From contig NW_026946359.1 of NCBI RefSeq assembly GCF_035222275.1, positions 4,588,001 through 4,652,000 of the forward strand: DNA of 64,000 bases. The letters are read 5' to 3'. How positions within the stretch are numbered: the stretch's first letter is position 1; each line of letters opens with the position of its first letter. The notes beneath the pieces are model-generated. The model was not told where the DNA came from, ran no database searches, and saw nothing but the letters and a program-made list of their open reading frames with translations. This document shows, piece after piece, positions 34,194-46,053 of the stretch. The stretch is from Podospora bellae-mahoneyi (taxonomy: Eukaryota; Ascomycota; Sordariomycetes; Sordariales; Podosporaceae). A program made the translations under genes and the position numbers.

Positions 34194-34936
34194 GGTTCCT
34201 AGGGTGCGATATCGACGATGGTGTTTCGGCGGATTGGCAAGTGAGTGCGGTGGTGTGTTGGCGGTTGTCGCTACTGATGCAATCGATTGACGGCGCACAA
34301 AAGAGGATCTCGGGAAAAGACCAAAAGCTTCTACCGTGGCCTGGTGTGCGACACTTTTTCCTCTGGGTTTTGTGCAGCTCGGGTGGCTGTAGAGGTTGAA
34401 GGTACAGTGAGCCGAAAGAACAGCTTGACAAACTCCACGTCAACGTGAATTTCGGGGTGCCCGCGTCCCGCATCGGCTGGGGTTAGGTGGCTTCTCAGCC
34501 TGCCAAGCTTTTCTCCCGGCAGGCAAAGACCATCTCTGTCTTAAACTGCCGCTTCCGTAATCAGCAATATGTGGGGTAGAGGGGCAACCTTGCTGGACCT
34601 TGTCGGCCTTCAACTCCCAGGCACGAGTGAATGACGAAGGCCTGAACAGCTGCCACAGCGTCACGGAGGACCCTCGGAGAGAGAGCTTTCCCTCCATCCA
34701 AGCTTTCACCAAACCCCAGTTTAGGATTCTAGTTTTTACACTACAATATTTTAAACTATTCAAGCTTCTCATAAAGCTTATTCCTCTTCATATTCACACG
34801 GAGGTCCGCGTGGATCCGTGAAGCGACCCCCACTGCTCCAACTGCTCTTCACTGGTTTACTTCCCAAAGCTGCCATCAACTTGATCTACCCACATCAACT
34901 CTTCCCACCGTCCCAAGCAAACAGCAAACAATCCCG
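34194..34936. promoter_or_regulatory. Divergent promoter region of sec66 and npl4
   Basis: 743 bp between divergent starts; no gene or repeat recognised. Confidence 0.5.
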
Positions 34937-36996
34937 ATGCTTCTCCGGTTGCGAACGCCTGATGGCATGATCCGCCTGACGGTGGAAAAGAGCAACACCT
35001 TCAAACAGCTCGCTGAGCAGCTGTTACCTCAGCTCCCCTCGACAGTCGACCCTCAAACCATCCGGCTCTCCCCCCAGCCCAGCGGTGCCGAGTCGAAGCT
35101 CCTCTCTGAGATTGCAAAGTACAAGTTGGAACAGATAGGTTTAAAGTAAGGCAGCTTGGCGTATTCCGACTAGTAGGCTTACTGACATCTCCGGAACAGC
35201 CATGGAGACCTTGTGTTTGTCAGTTACAAGCAACAGGATGCTGTTGCAGATGGCAACGCAAACGGCGATGCGTCCGCTCCAACCCTTCTCGCAAAGACAG
35301 CGCGTCTCAACGGAAAGCCGATTCTCCCCACAGAGGACCATCCCATCGACCCACCACCATCCATCGACGCCGAGGTGAAACACATCAAGAACCCCTGGGA
35401 GGTTGTGAAGCAGTCCCCTCTTGACGATAGACTGGACAAGAAGGATGGCAAGATCCCACGAGGGAAGGATGCCAAAATGTGCCGTCACGGACCCAAGGGG
35501 ATGTGCGACTACTGCACACCGTTGGACCCCTTCAACCAAACATATCTCGACGAAAAGAAGATCAAGTACATGTCGGTACACGCTTACATGCGCAAGACAA
35601 ATTCGGCGACAAACAAGCCCGAGCTGGGGAGCTCGTTTATTCCTCCTCTTGTCGAGCCGTACTACAGAGTCAAGCGCGACTGCCCATCAGGACATCCACA
35701 GTGGCCGGAAGGCATCTGCACCAAATGCCAACCCAGTGCCATCATTCTTCAACCTCAAACTTTCCGCATGGTGGATCACGTCGAGTTCGCTTCTCCGGGT
35801 ATCATCGACAAGTTTCTTGACGCTTGGCGCCGGACAGGGGCACAACGGTTAGGCATCCTCTATGGTCGGTATATGGAGTATGAGGTTGTGCCATTGGGAA
35901 TCAAAGCGGTGGTTGAGGCCATCTATGAGCCTCCACAGATCGATGAAGTTGATGGTGTCTCGCTCAATGCTTGGGAAAATGAGCAAGAGATCAACCAGAT
36001 CGCCAAGTTCTGCGGTCTTGAGCAGGTTGGTGTAATCTGGACTGATCTTTTGGACGCCGGCAAGGGCGATGGCAGTGCCGTATGCAAACGACACGCAGAC
36101 TCATACTTCCTCGCCTCTCAGGAGGTTTGCTTTGCTGCTCGGATGCAGGCTCAGCACCCCAAGCCATCTAAGTGGAGTGATGCAGGACGCTTTGGCTCCA
36201 ACTTTGTCACTTGTGTCGTCTCTGGTAACGAGCAGGGTGAGATTTCCATTTCAGCTTACCAGATGTCAAACGATGCGGTAGAAATGGTGAGGGCAGATAT
36301 CATTGAGCCTTCAGCCGACCCAACACAAATGCTGGTGCGGGAGGAAGAGGAAGACGATGGGTCTGTTAGCAGGACACGCTACATCCCCGAGGTGTTTTAC
36401 CGCAGGATCAACGAATACGGCGTCAACGTTCAAGAGAACGCAAAGCCAGCATTCCCGGTCGAATATCTTTTCGTCACGCTTACCCACGGTTTCCCCGAGT
36501 CACCCAAGCCACTGTTTACCGACGAGGGCTTCCCGATCGAGAACAGAGAATATGTTGGCGAGGCGCAACAACCTTCTGCTGTCGCCAAGGCTCTCAGGGT
36601 GAACCAGACAGGCGACAACAGGCTGCCTGTCTCGGACTTCCACCTTCTCTGCTACATTCACCAAATGAGCGTCCTATCCAAGGTAACATTTGCCCGGCAA
36701 AGAGGTAGGATCAGTGGCTAACAACGTAACAGGACGAGGAGGCTTTACTCTGCAAAGTTGCTACCCATCAGGACTTGGCCGAAGCGTTCCAGTTGCGGGA
36801 GACGCCAGGGTTCCAAACCCTTAAGATGATCCTTGAATCCACTGGTGAGAGACTCCCCAAACGCTCCCGATACTCTGACGACATTGCCAGTTCTCCCGCT
36901 GCATCTGCGTCTGGTCGCAAGTCTAAGAGGGACGACACCGGAGAACCACTTGCTAAGCGTTTTGCTGCTGTCAGGCTGAACGATACCCAACAATGA
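34937..36996 (+). CDS. npl4: Npl4, Cdc48/p97 cofactor
   Basis: Exons 34937-35145, 35200-36682 and 36733-36996; 651 residues. N-terminal ubiquitin-like fold ([20 protein letters not shown]); zinc-finger region ([13 protein letters not shown], about residue 178); then the catalytically dead MPN domain typical of Npl4 ([40 protein letters not shown]) and the C-terminal domain ([13 protein letters not shown]). With Ufd1 it recruits Cdc48 to ubiquitylated substrates, including in ER-associated degradation and chromatin extraction. A basic C-terminal KRSR...KSKR patch may be a nuclear signal. Confidence 0.96.
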
Positions 36997-37411
36997 GTTT
37001 GCTCCTCATGGCCCGACAGGAGAGAGGAAAGACGATGCTTTTGGTCCGGGATACCGCGGACGAAAGCAGGGCTGTGTGGCTCCTAGAACCATGTCTCTCA
37101 CATCATTCAACTCGAATGTGGTGGGAGGGATGATCAGGGTGGAATACCGAGCGGTTAAGGAGTTTGGTTTGCGGTGGTTTAACTTGACACTCCACGGTAT
37201 GGGGATAAATAATATAACCATAAATAGGCCGAATCAAGCACATTGATGATACGGGTTTTTGTTCATGAGTCAAACATTGGGCATCTTCAATGGATAGATA
37301 TCCGGGACCAAAAATCAAGCAAAGTCCAAACGCCCCCCAAACAGCAGACATCTAAAAGCAGGTAACATCCAACCGAAAAAACAAAGGCCCTTTTTTATCA
37401 CTATCAGGTTT
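36997..37411. other. Intergenic 36997-37411 (convergent)
   Basis: 415 bp between converging stops of npl4 and the UstYa gene; nothing recognised. Confidence 0.6.
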
Positions 37412-38489
37412 TCAAGAATCATACTCGGACCCTGTCACCACCTCGGCTTCTTTCCCACTTTTTTCCTCTTCGGGAGTTGCTGTTGATTCAGAAGCCACCG
37501 ATGAGGATGGCTTCTTCTGACCAAAATGATGAGAAGCAGGGTGAACCATCTCCCCAAATCCGACGCCCCGGCCCTTCATCCACCTGTGCAGCGGCTTCCA
37601 GTCGACGCAGACGTTGGGCTGGGGGACCTTGACGCTGGGCTTGAGGGTGGAGTGATCGGTCCAGTGGAGGGTGTAGACGTTTGTGTCGGCGGTGCAGAGG
37701 ACGAGCTGGCGGAGGGACTCGAGGCAGTGGTCGACGTGGGAGGTGAGGTCGGACCAGGTTTCGTTTCCGGGGGTGGTGGAGATGTCTGGGTAGTAGTAGG
37801 TTGGGTGGAGGTATTGTTTTATTCTTTTCTGGAAGAAGGGTCAGTTTGGCGCGGGGATAGCTGTGGGAGGGGGGAGGGGGTGGTGGTGAGGGGCGACATA
37901 CCAGGCAGTGTAGCGAGTGGCTCACTCCCAGACCGCCTACGTACCCGCCTCCCTCTCGACTGATGGAGACTGCGTTGCCGGCCTTTTTGAGCTCGTCCTC
38001 GCTGAAGTAGATGAGGGTTCCGTCTAGGAGGTCGTGCCAGGCTTTGTCGAGTTCGGGGCGGGGTTCGCCGAGGAATTTGGAGGTGTCGGGGTCGGTGTTC
38101 ATGAATTTGTTTGTGTACGTTACTGGGGCGGGTGCTATTTTCACTATTAATTATCATGATTGAAAGGGGGGAGGGGTATGAGGGGAGTACATACAAAAAG
38201 GGATTTTGACCTCGGAGTTGTCGCCTGTGGTTGGTAGTATTGGACATGTTGATGAGTAGTTCTTTAGATAGGAGGTGTAATGGTATGTGAAGGCAGCGGT
38301 TAATGAGAGGATTACGGTCACGCTTGAGACGAGGAGAGTGTAGAAGCGTCTTTTCCAGATGAGAGACTCATCGACGTATGGAGGCGGTGGCGGGGTGAGA
38401 GACTCTTCATCGTGATCACTTTGGTGTTTGGATGGTAGTTGTGAGAGCAGAGGTGTGTAGTGAGGCTTTTCGTCGAGACTGGACATCAT
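37412..38489 (-). CDS. UstYa-family (DUF3328) membrane-anchored oxidase-like protein
   Basis: Exons 38195-38489, 37902-38143 and 37412-37828; 317 residues (a second ATG lies at codon 2). One N-terminal membrane segment (about residues 48-70, FYTLLVSSVTVILSLTAAF) is followed by the lumenal-type domain with both HxxHC motifs of the family: HSLHC (H174, H177, C178) and HVDHC (H210, H213, C214), the latter in HVDHCLESLRQ. Two potential N-glycosylation sites (NYS, NET) are present. UstYa proteins are known from ustiloxin, cyclochlorotine and related pathways, where they oxidise or cyclise peptide products; many homologues have unknown roles. The C-terminus is Glu/Ser-rich. Divergent neighbour: the small secreted peptide at 40130. 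Confidence 0.88.
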
Positions 38490-40129
38490 CTTAAAGAGAC
38501 TCGATATGTTTCTATGTGGGTTTTAGAAGATAACAGAGAACCACTCAAGGACACCATTCGTGTTTGCATTCCGCGGACTTGCGTTGGTTTTGGAAAGATC
38601 GAGATCACGCCGATCATCTTTTCCCTCTCCCCATCCCCTCACAACATACATCATCCCGCAAAGGTCAGGAATATGGAGACGGAAGGCTAAACACACCCCG
38701 CTCTCCAAGCCAGCCGGACCTTTTGACGTTGAACGCGCTATCCCGTACGATGCGGGCTAGAAGTGCCGAGTGGTACGTTTATTTACTTCGGCATGTAGGG
38801 CTTACTCTTGGACTTCTAGACTTTTGACCCTTTGGAATGACCAGGGAGAGGTTCGGCCTGGCATGGGATATGAGAATGATGAGATGGAAGGAAGTTTGTG
38901 TTCCCATGAACAATTTAAGTTGATATTTTCATTATGAGGAGAACCCCTTCCCTATAGTACCGCGTTCCTGGGCTTGGAGTTATTTTTGGTTCATGTTGTT
39001 CATCATGAACTCCCCACCTCGAGAGTTGATGGAAAGATGCTTCCAAAAACACTCCGATTTATGAGGTCCAGCCTTCATGTAAAGAAACGTCGCATTTACA
39101 ACCTAGCTTACCTTTCCGAGCCGCAAGCAACTGTTCAGCAGAACAGGGTAGCTATGTGGCTGACTTCTGTGCCGACGGTTCGCATTGTTTGGCTATGGAG
39201 TTGAGAAGTCCTACACTAGGTCTGGTCGAATACGGGGTCATGGTCCGTGATTCCACGTTCCCATGTCCCATCGTGCCGACTGTTTCATTGACCCAGGCTC
39301 AGAGGGCTGGGAAAAGCGGTTCTTTGACGCAAGAGGAGATAGATTAACGGAGTATGGAAGCCCGGGTCGGTTTCTTTTCTCGAATCGGTATGCTTTGCAG
39401 TTCAATTACGTTTCCCTCTTTCTTGGGATTCTGGACTCTTTTCTTGGGCAATAATCTTCATCGGATTTTTGCTTGTGTAAGTGGTGTGTCCAAGCTTGGC
39501 TTTCCCCAGAGAAAGCCTTCCAAAAGCATGGTGTAACAGGTCCCAAGAGTAAGCACTCTAAAAACACCACACCCTGAACACCGATCCAAGACCGCTGGTC
39601 CGGTGCGGATACAAGGACTGCCGCTCTTGGGTAGTTTTCGTGGCTGGCTCCTACAGAAAGCACGGTTCGGCGAGCGCTCCTTGATGCCTATTTCACTCTA
39701 CCTGCGGTCTTGTTGGCAGCCCACCTACCGAACCGAACCTCCGGCTTGCCGTGAGCCATTGGAACGCTTCCAGTGCAGAATCAGAAAGTGAGCGATATCC
39801 GACTGCTACACTGGTAAAAGCGTGCTAGCCTCGGCAGTTTCGACTCCCTCAGAAGAAACCGTTGGATACTACCAGCCACATCCGTGAAGTCTAGGCACCC
39901 TAAGTCCTAGAGTGATTGTCTCGATCGAGGCCGAGATTTCTACTCTTGGCACGCTTTTGAGCTGATCAGTCGTCATGGATCCCAGAAAGGAGGACTTGAG
40001 GGGGTGTCAATCAATCTTGTGTGTTGTGGGCATAATAAGTAGAAGTCGAGTCCAGTTTTCGAATCCGGAATTGCCTTCTTACTCCGGTCCCTCAATCAAC
40101 CATCGCAGAGTCACGCCCAGTCCCACAAA
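38490..40129. other. Divergent intergenic 38490-40129
   Basis: 1.64 kb between the UstYa gene and the secreted-peptide gene. Only short, overlapping frames with no family resemblance. It should contain both promoters. Confidence 0.5.
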
Positions 40130-40435
40130 ATGAAGTTCACTGTTCTCCTCTTTGCTCTTTCAGCAATGATCGTGTCGTCTTTGGCGGCCCCAGTTCCCCA
40201 AGGGAAAATTTCTTACATTGGCCTTGATGTGCCAGATGATGCGGTTGAGCAATGTACGTTTTCTTGGCCCCCTTGTCTACTGCTCAAGATTCTGCCACCA
40301 GACCTAACAAGAGGAATCATAGGCAAGATACCCAATGGGCCAGGGGGCCCCGAGTCACGTCACAAGAGAGATGGCACAATGGAATTCGACGTTGACCTCT
40401 GCATACTCAAAAAGAGGGCAGCTCAAGAGAGCTAA
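40130..40435 (+). CDS. Small secreted peptide precursor with dibasic sites (about 78 aa)
   Basis: Exons 40130-40253 and 40323-40435 (GTACGT donor, TAG acceptor). The signal peptide is clear (MKFTVLLFALSAMIVSSLAA, cleavage likely before PVPQ). The mature part has a SYIGLDVPDD stretch, Cys42, and two Lys-Arg pairs bracketing DGTMEFDVDLCILK with a second Cys; the tail after the last KR is AAQES. KR pairs are the usual Kex2 processing sites of fungal pro-peptides. The 69-nt intron is a multiple of three and stop-free, so the unspliced form is also open (101 aa). No family recognised; a small secreted protein or a processed peptide are both possible. Confidence 0.6.
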   Translation: MKFTVLLFALSAMIVSSLAAPVPQGKISYIGLDVPDDAVEQCTFSWPPCLLLKILPPDLTRGIIGKIPNGPGGPESRHKRDGTMEFDVDLCILKKRAAQES

Positions 40436-41633
40436 AGAAGAGCCAAACACAGTGGTGAATGTCACAGAGAAGGGGCGGGGGGGTGTTGAGTCGCGGGTGG
40501 CGCCGTGAAAACGGTGTTGTAGTACACTCCAGATGTACGTCGACACCCACATGCCGGTGGAGGAGGCCGTGGTAGAGGAGGCCGTGGTAGAGGAGGCCGT
40601 GGTAGAGGAGGCCGTGGTAGAGGAGGCAGGCTCAGTCAGTCCGAACATTGTAGTATTGAGCCATATTAGTGCGATGTAATCCAGATACCTCATTTTCTCA
40701 CACGTACGACACAAATCACTTTATCTCTGAACGTTCAACCCTCAAGACCACCGCTATATGATCGGCAATCTATGCAGATGACAAGCAACTGTAGTGTCAG
40801 TTCAACAAGAATAGATCTTCCCCTCCCGTTTGTTCTTGAACGACCATCGACATTCGGTACCGAGACGGCTGGAAAAGTCTACGGGACACCTCTCGATTAC
40901 CCGAGCCTATAGGAGGTTCAAACAGGCGAGATCTGCAATAAAAGAAGCTGCGGGCACTTTAGTTGCTTCGAGGAAACCCTTCACACCTTCTGTGCCGCGC
41001 CTTGGCTCGGTGAAGCATAGCTATCTTGTTCACTCTTCGGTTGATCAACCACATTCTGCAACACAACGTCAGCATACGACATATGAACTGATGCTTGAAA
41101 TCCCATCTATCAGGTCACGGTCTCGGCCCCACTACCAGTTACATCAACCCTGAGGGAGACACTCTCCCAGAGACCAGGATAGAGGGGTCACCAAGACTTC
41201 CAAGACGAAACGTTGTATATCTTTAAAATACTTGATGTATTCGATCGAAACCAACCGGCGTCTCCGAGAGGGGTTTGTGCATGCTTGAGCAGATGTCGCG
41301 TGACAGCTTTCCAAATGCAGAGTCCTCGGATGATGACCCAGCAGTTGTGGTTGAAGCAATGGGTTATCAAGATAGCCAGGCTAGTAAGCAAGCTGTGGAT
41401 TTCATGGCTGCCTCTAATTTGTGACAGAAGTCTCGAAGAAACTCAAGGATTCAAGGGCCTTTTCCATGTGGTTGACAGCCCCAACCACTGTAGTTCGACT
41501 TTTGTGCCGGTTTGATCAAAGTGAAATTGAAATGTCAACCTCCTAGATACTTCCATTCGCAGTGTTAGACCCCGTCATTACAGATAGTCAACTTATCTCA
41601 GTGTGGAAGGCATCTAACCCCCCTTCCATGATT
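40436..41633. other. Intergenic 40436-41633
   Basis: About 1.2 kb with a 15-bp tandem repeat at 40561-40627 and otherwise nothing recognised. Confidence 0.6.
40561..40627. repeat. 15-bp tandem repeat, about 4.4 copies
   Basis: Unit AGGAGGCCGTGGTAG repeats exactly at 40561, 40576, 40591 and 40606, with a partial fifth copy. It begins 125 bp after the peptide gene's stop codon. In one minus-strand frame it reads as Ala-Ser-Ser-Thr-Thr repeats, but I do not consider that a gene. Confidence 0.95.
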
Positions 41634-43553
41634 TTAGTTACCAAGCTTCTCCGATAGCGAGTTGATGTAGCGGCACCTCTCAAACAGTTTCTCCCTCTTC
41701 AGCTGTCTCTTCCTCTCCTTGCAAGACCTGACCTTCATCTCCCCAACCTGAATGTTGCCCCCATCGATAGGCATCTGCTTTAGATTTCCATCCCTCTGTT
41801 CCTTATGAGCGGTCAGGCGAGTATTTCCTGTTCCCCAAGGCCCACCAATGACCAAAAGGCTCACGCTTTCAGGTCCATGGACAGGAAATGCCTCTGGCCA
41901 TCGACCAAGCGTTTCTTCTACCTGCTGCTCGGGCTCGGCCGGTGACGGCTTGCCAGTGTATGCAAAGTTGATGAAGCTGCCAATAAATGCCCTCGACAAC
42001 TTTTGGTCCTCCTCTGTGATATTCCCTTCGGGAAAGAGATTGAAGAGATAGTTCAAGTCGCTCCCATGCGTGGCACCAATGTACGGCATACCTGCGCCAG
42101 CAAACATTGGTGCCAACATGGTCTGGTTGAGTGAGTACAGATGAACCCCAGGGTATTCCGGGTCCAACCGCTTGCTTTCCTTGAGCATGTCGCTACCAAA
42201 GTCGATGCTGGAACAAGTGAACTGCAGGTCCCTCAGGATCCGGGCGACTCGGAAGTAATGCACTCCAACCGTAGGATCAGACTCAGCCTTGCGGGCCTCA
42301 TAGTCGAAAACCTCCTCTGAAAAGTCAGCTTCTGGGTAGAGTGAGAACAGCTTCTTATAGTCTTCATCGGTCAAGGCATGCGCCACTCCTTGGATGGTGG
42401 CTTTCATGTCATCCTCGGTTTGATAGGTAGGTGCGGGAGCGGTACTCAAGGCGCCGTCATCCTGAGCCCAACCATACACCAATGGAATTCCTTCAGTTCA
42501 TGTTAGCTGGTTTTCCACTCTAAATCAAGTAAAGCACACACCCTTAACAAACTTCCCAGATTTGTATAATGTAGTCTGACGATCCGGGATCAAATCATCG
42601 TCAACAGAAGGAATGAATGTGAACAGTCCGAGAGGAGGATGATTGGCGGACGCATACTCCGCGGCCTTCTCCGTCAACTTTTCCAATGGAACTCCTCTCA
42701 AACACTGTAGTAACTCCGAATCATCGGTGTTGGCGCACCCCAGAGTCTTTGCCACTTCTCGAGTGTGCAATTCAGTGACATCACTTGTCATGTTGAGTCC
42801 CGTACCGGGAGGACCAGACATGCACCAAGCTTGGGTGAACGGGACGCCTCTTTCTCCCCCATAAGAGGTCAGAAGAAGCGAAGTGAATGTGCCTCCAGCG
42901 CTGAGTCCAAAAGAGGTAATCTTGTCGGGATCGCCTCCAAATGCTGCAATGTTATCCTTAACCCATTGGAAACCAGCCAGCTGATCTCGCATGCCCACGT
43001 TCATCGACTTTTGGTCTTTGAGAATGGGCAGACGAGCAAAGCCAAAGATGAGAATGCGGTAGTTGAGAGCCACATAGATGACGGGCTTCTTGAGAGATGT
43101 AGCCAGCGTAAGCAAGTTTTTGGGATTGTAGTGAGGGTCGTATGCAGACCCCTTGACTACGCCGCCGCCATGAAGATGTACCACGACAGGTAGCTTGTCG
43201 TCTGCTGTTGTGCCAGCTGGTCTGGAAATGCGAAGGCTGAGGCAGTCCTCACTGATGTCCGGTGTATCCGCAAAGAAGGGGGGGACACCTGCTCTGTTCT
43301 GAGGGCAAGCCGGCCCCGGCGCTGAAGCGTCCATCTCGCTGCCTTCAGGGGGCACGTATGGCTGAGGGGGTGCAAACCGACGATGACCAGAGGTATCGTG
43401 AGCATACTTGATGTTCTGAAAATGCTCGATGGATCCCGATGTGGTGCCTCTGTAGGTGATCTTGTTCTTGGCAATGGCCACAATAGGCTCAGCAATAGCA
43501 GAAGCCGCAGTCAAGGCCAACAAGGCCGTTTGTAATCTGGTTAGTAGAGTCAT
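41634..43553 (-). CDS. Secreted type-B carboxylesterase/lipase
   Basis: Exons 42542-43553 and 41634-42490; 622 residues, somewhat longer than usual for the family. The signal peptide is MTLLTRLQTALLALTAASAIA. Seen: GTTSGSIEHFQNIKYA near the N-terminus, EDCLSLRI, an oxyanion-type HLHGGG, then the nucleophile elbow FGLSAGG with Ser218, and the catalytic His within ATHGSDLNYLF (His479). The acid residue is less clear by eye. These alpha/beta hydrolases cleave carboxylic esters; the substrate cannot be told from sequence. The C-terminal 60 residues are Lys/Arg-rich, which is odd for a secreted enzyme. The start at 43553 is preferred over an upstream in-frame start because it opens the signal peptide. 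Confidence 0.9.
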
Positions 43554-44513
43554 GGCGTGAGTGAGAGGAGCTGAATCGTGTGCGGGAGGGGCCACAATGG
43601 TTCCGGCCAAGAGACGGTAAAAAAAGAACACAGACGGCCTCGGTGAAGTAGTTGATTGGGACTTCAAAAGAAGGCTGGTGTGTGGGGGTTGGGATGTTGA
43701 GAATATTGAGTGGGGTAATACATAAGATACCTACCAGACATTGAAGCAAATGGTTGAGGTGCGCATGAATAGGTAGGTAGGCCATCGGCAATCACAGTTT
43801 GCAGGAACCCTTCTGGCCCTGATGTGGTGTGATATCGGTACTGGCTCGTGAATGACGATCAAAAAACAGTGGAAAACATGTTGAGGATGCCGAAGGTGAA
43901 GCTGGGATGGTTGTCCAAAGGCAAGGTACTGTGCAGGAAGCATGCAGGGGAGCGGGGGCGGAGAAGGACCAAAGCTTCGAAGAATGTTCGACACGAACTG
44001 CTATCACGTCGAGGTAGGGTCGCCTCATGCGCACCTCCCTGATCTGCAGGCTGCATTTTGCCAGCCAAAGAGGAAGGGACCATGCCGTCTTAATTACCCC
44101 AGCCGCCCCATTGCAACCCATTCCCCTCCATGACCCAACACCATCACCATCCCGCCTCACCTGGGTAGTTCCCCGAATGGAGACGGCTATTGACCGCGGC
44201 GACCTCAGATCTTTACTTGAACGACCTCTCGAGAACCCCCAAGCCCGAGGCTAGCTATCACTCCCACCCTACCGGGGCAATGATACAGACTTGTCTTTCA
44301 GCTGGCTCTGTGATGTAGTATCTTGAGTATGCCGGTAGTCATATGAGGGACTCGAGAGCTCTGTTTCGAGGGGCTGGAATTATCATAGTCGGTGTCGATG
44401 ATGCATTTATCTCCGGCCATCTCACCCGTTATTCCATCTAAATCTACTCAGCATCAGCTCTTACCACCTTCCTGAACAGCTCGATCATAACAGCCTCAAT
44501 TTGAGTTTCCATC
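43554..44513. promoter_or_regulatory. Divergent intergenic 43554-44513
   Basis: 960 bp between divergent esterase and receptor genes; no additional gene supported. Confidence 0.5.
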
Positions 44514-45811
44514 ATGAGTAAGGCTCAATATGACAACCCTGAAGCCCTTGTGGCCGGCACAGTGATCATGCAGCTGGTGACCACCGCCTGCATAGGACTA
44601 AGATTCTACTCCAGAAGATGGAAACGTCAAAGAATCATCACCAGCGACTGGCTTGTCCTCGTCGCTTATGTCTTTGGCACAGGCTTGAGTGTCATGATGC
44701 TCTATGGCATCTCCCAAAAAGCCATAGGATATCCCCTTGGTGGAACAATCGAAGACCCGGCTGCGGTCAACAATAGACTCAACAAGGCCAAACATGTAAG
44801 TATTTCCTCATCAAGTCCATTTGCGAGCATGAACAACACACCAACACCACACAGATGGAGCTATCATGTCTCCTCCTCGGCATCGTCGCCCTCGGCTTGA
44901 TCAAGCTCTCCATCGCCTTCCTCTACTGGCACCTTTTCGCAAAAGTTATGTTCCGCCGGTTTCTCATATTCTGGATGGTTATCCTGGTCCTCTGGATCCT
45001 CGGCTTCGTACTAGCCGGCCTCCTGGAATGCGGTACACACCTCACTGCCATCTTCGGTACTCCACAAGACTATATCGACCACTGCGGCGCTGCTATCCCT
45101 GCTGGATATGGCATGATTGGATCCGACATCCTGACTGACGTTATCACCCTGTTGATTCCAATTCCTGTCATTCTGAAACTGCAGATGAACAAACGGACGA
45201 GAATACTCACTCTGCTGGTCTTCTCCATTGGTGTACTGTAAGCTTGGATCTGTTGTACTTGGCCGAAGAAGGGAACAGCATGCTGACCTAGCCTGACAAC
45301 CTCCAGATGCGTCGTAGCTTCGGTCCTCAAAGCCTGGATTTACATCACCGGCTCTCTCGGTCGATGGTCAATGGATGCCATCTGTAAGCTCCGGATTTGT
45401 CGAACCTTCCTTCTAAGAACCATTTTTTACTGACACCGCTGTGTTTAAGCCGCGCTCAGTGGTATCGCCATCTGGAATCTCGTCGAGGTCCAAGTCGGCA
45501 TCGTTGCCGCCTGCGGTCCTCCCCTGCGTGCGATCATGTCACGCCTTCTGCCGATTGAAGCAGCAACTATCTCCCTCCTGTCTCTTCTGGGCGTCTCGAG
45601 GCTTTCGTCAAGCAAATCGGATACACTTCCGAGCTTTGTCAGGAGACTTTCGAAAATTGACCCTGAGGACAATCAGGGCAGTCCCATCAAGGGAACTTCG
45701 ACGAGGAGCACAGATACTGCTGTTGACCATGACGAGAACGATTTAGGCCCTTGGGATCAGCCTGTGTCTGTTGTTCGTGTGGCCTCGAAAGGGAGAGGTG
45801 GTGATGTTTGA
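44514..45811 (+). CDS. PTH11-like / fungal rhodopsin-domain seven-TM protein
   Basis: Exons 44514-44795, 44855-45237, 45307-45383 and 45450-45811; 367 residues. About seven hydrophobic segments, including VIMQLVTTACIGLRFYSR, WLVLVAYVFGTGLSVMMLYG, LLLGIVALGLIKLSIAFLYW, FLIFWMVILVLWILGFVLAG, ILTDVITLLIPIPVILKLQM and LLVFSIGVLCVVASVLKAW. The KLSIAFLYW and DILTDVITLLIPIP wording is typical of the fungal 'integral membrane protein / PTH11-like' class. The cytosolic tail (after about residue 285) is polar and Ser/Asp-rich. PTH11-like proteins are candidate G-protein-coupled receptors for surface or nutrient cues; the ligand is unknown. Confidence 0.85.
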
Positions 45812-46053
45812 TAGGTTTCTTGCCAGGTGGTGATTTGTCTTGACTGGTGTGACGTTATGTTTGTATGAGTGTTGATGATTTATACCCTTGGATATGTTCA
45901 TTGGATGAGCTGTTTTTGAAGTAGAATACCCGCGGTTTTCTTGATTTTTTGTACTGTGCGAAAAGGGTAAAATGACGCTACTTTTGATAGTACATGTCTC
46001 ATATCTTGCGTAATTCCATATATGGCGGTTGATCCTACAAGTATCTTACACAT

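Noticed and set aside
40355-40714. Minus-strand frame with Ala-Ser-Ser-Thr-Thr repeats
   Set aside because: The repeats come from the 15-bp tandem DNA repeat, and the rest overlaps the secreted-peptide gene antisense without any family resemblance.
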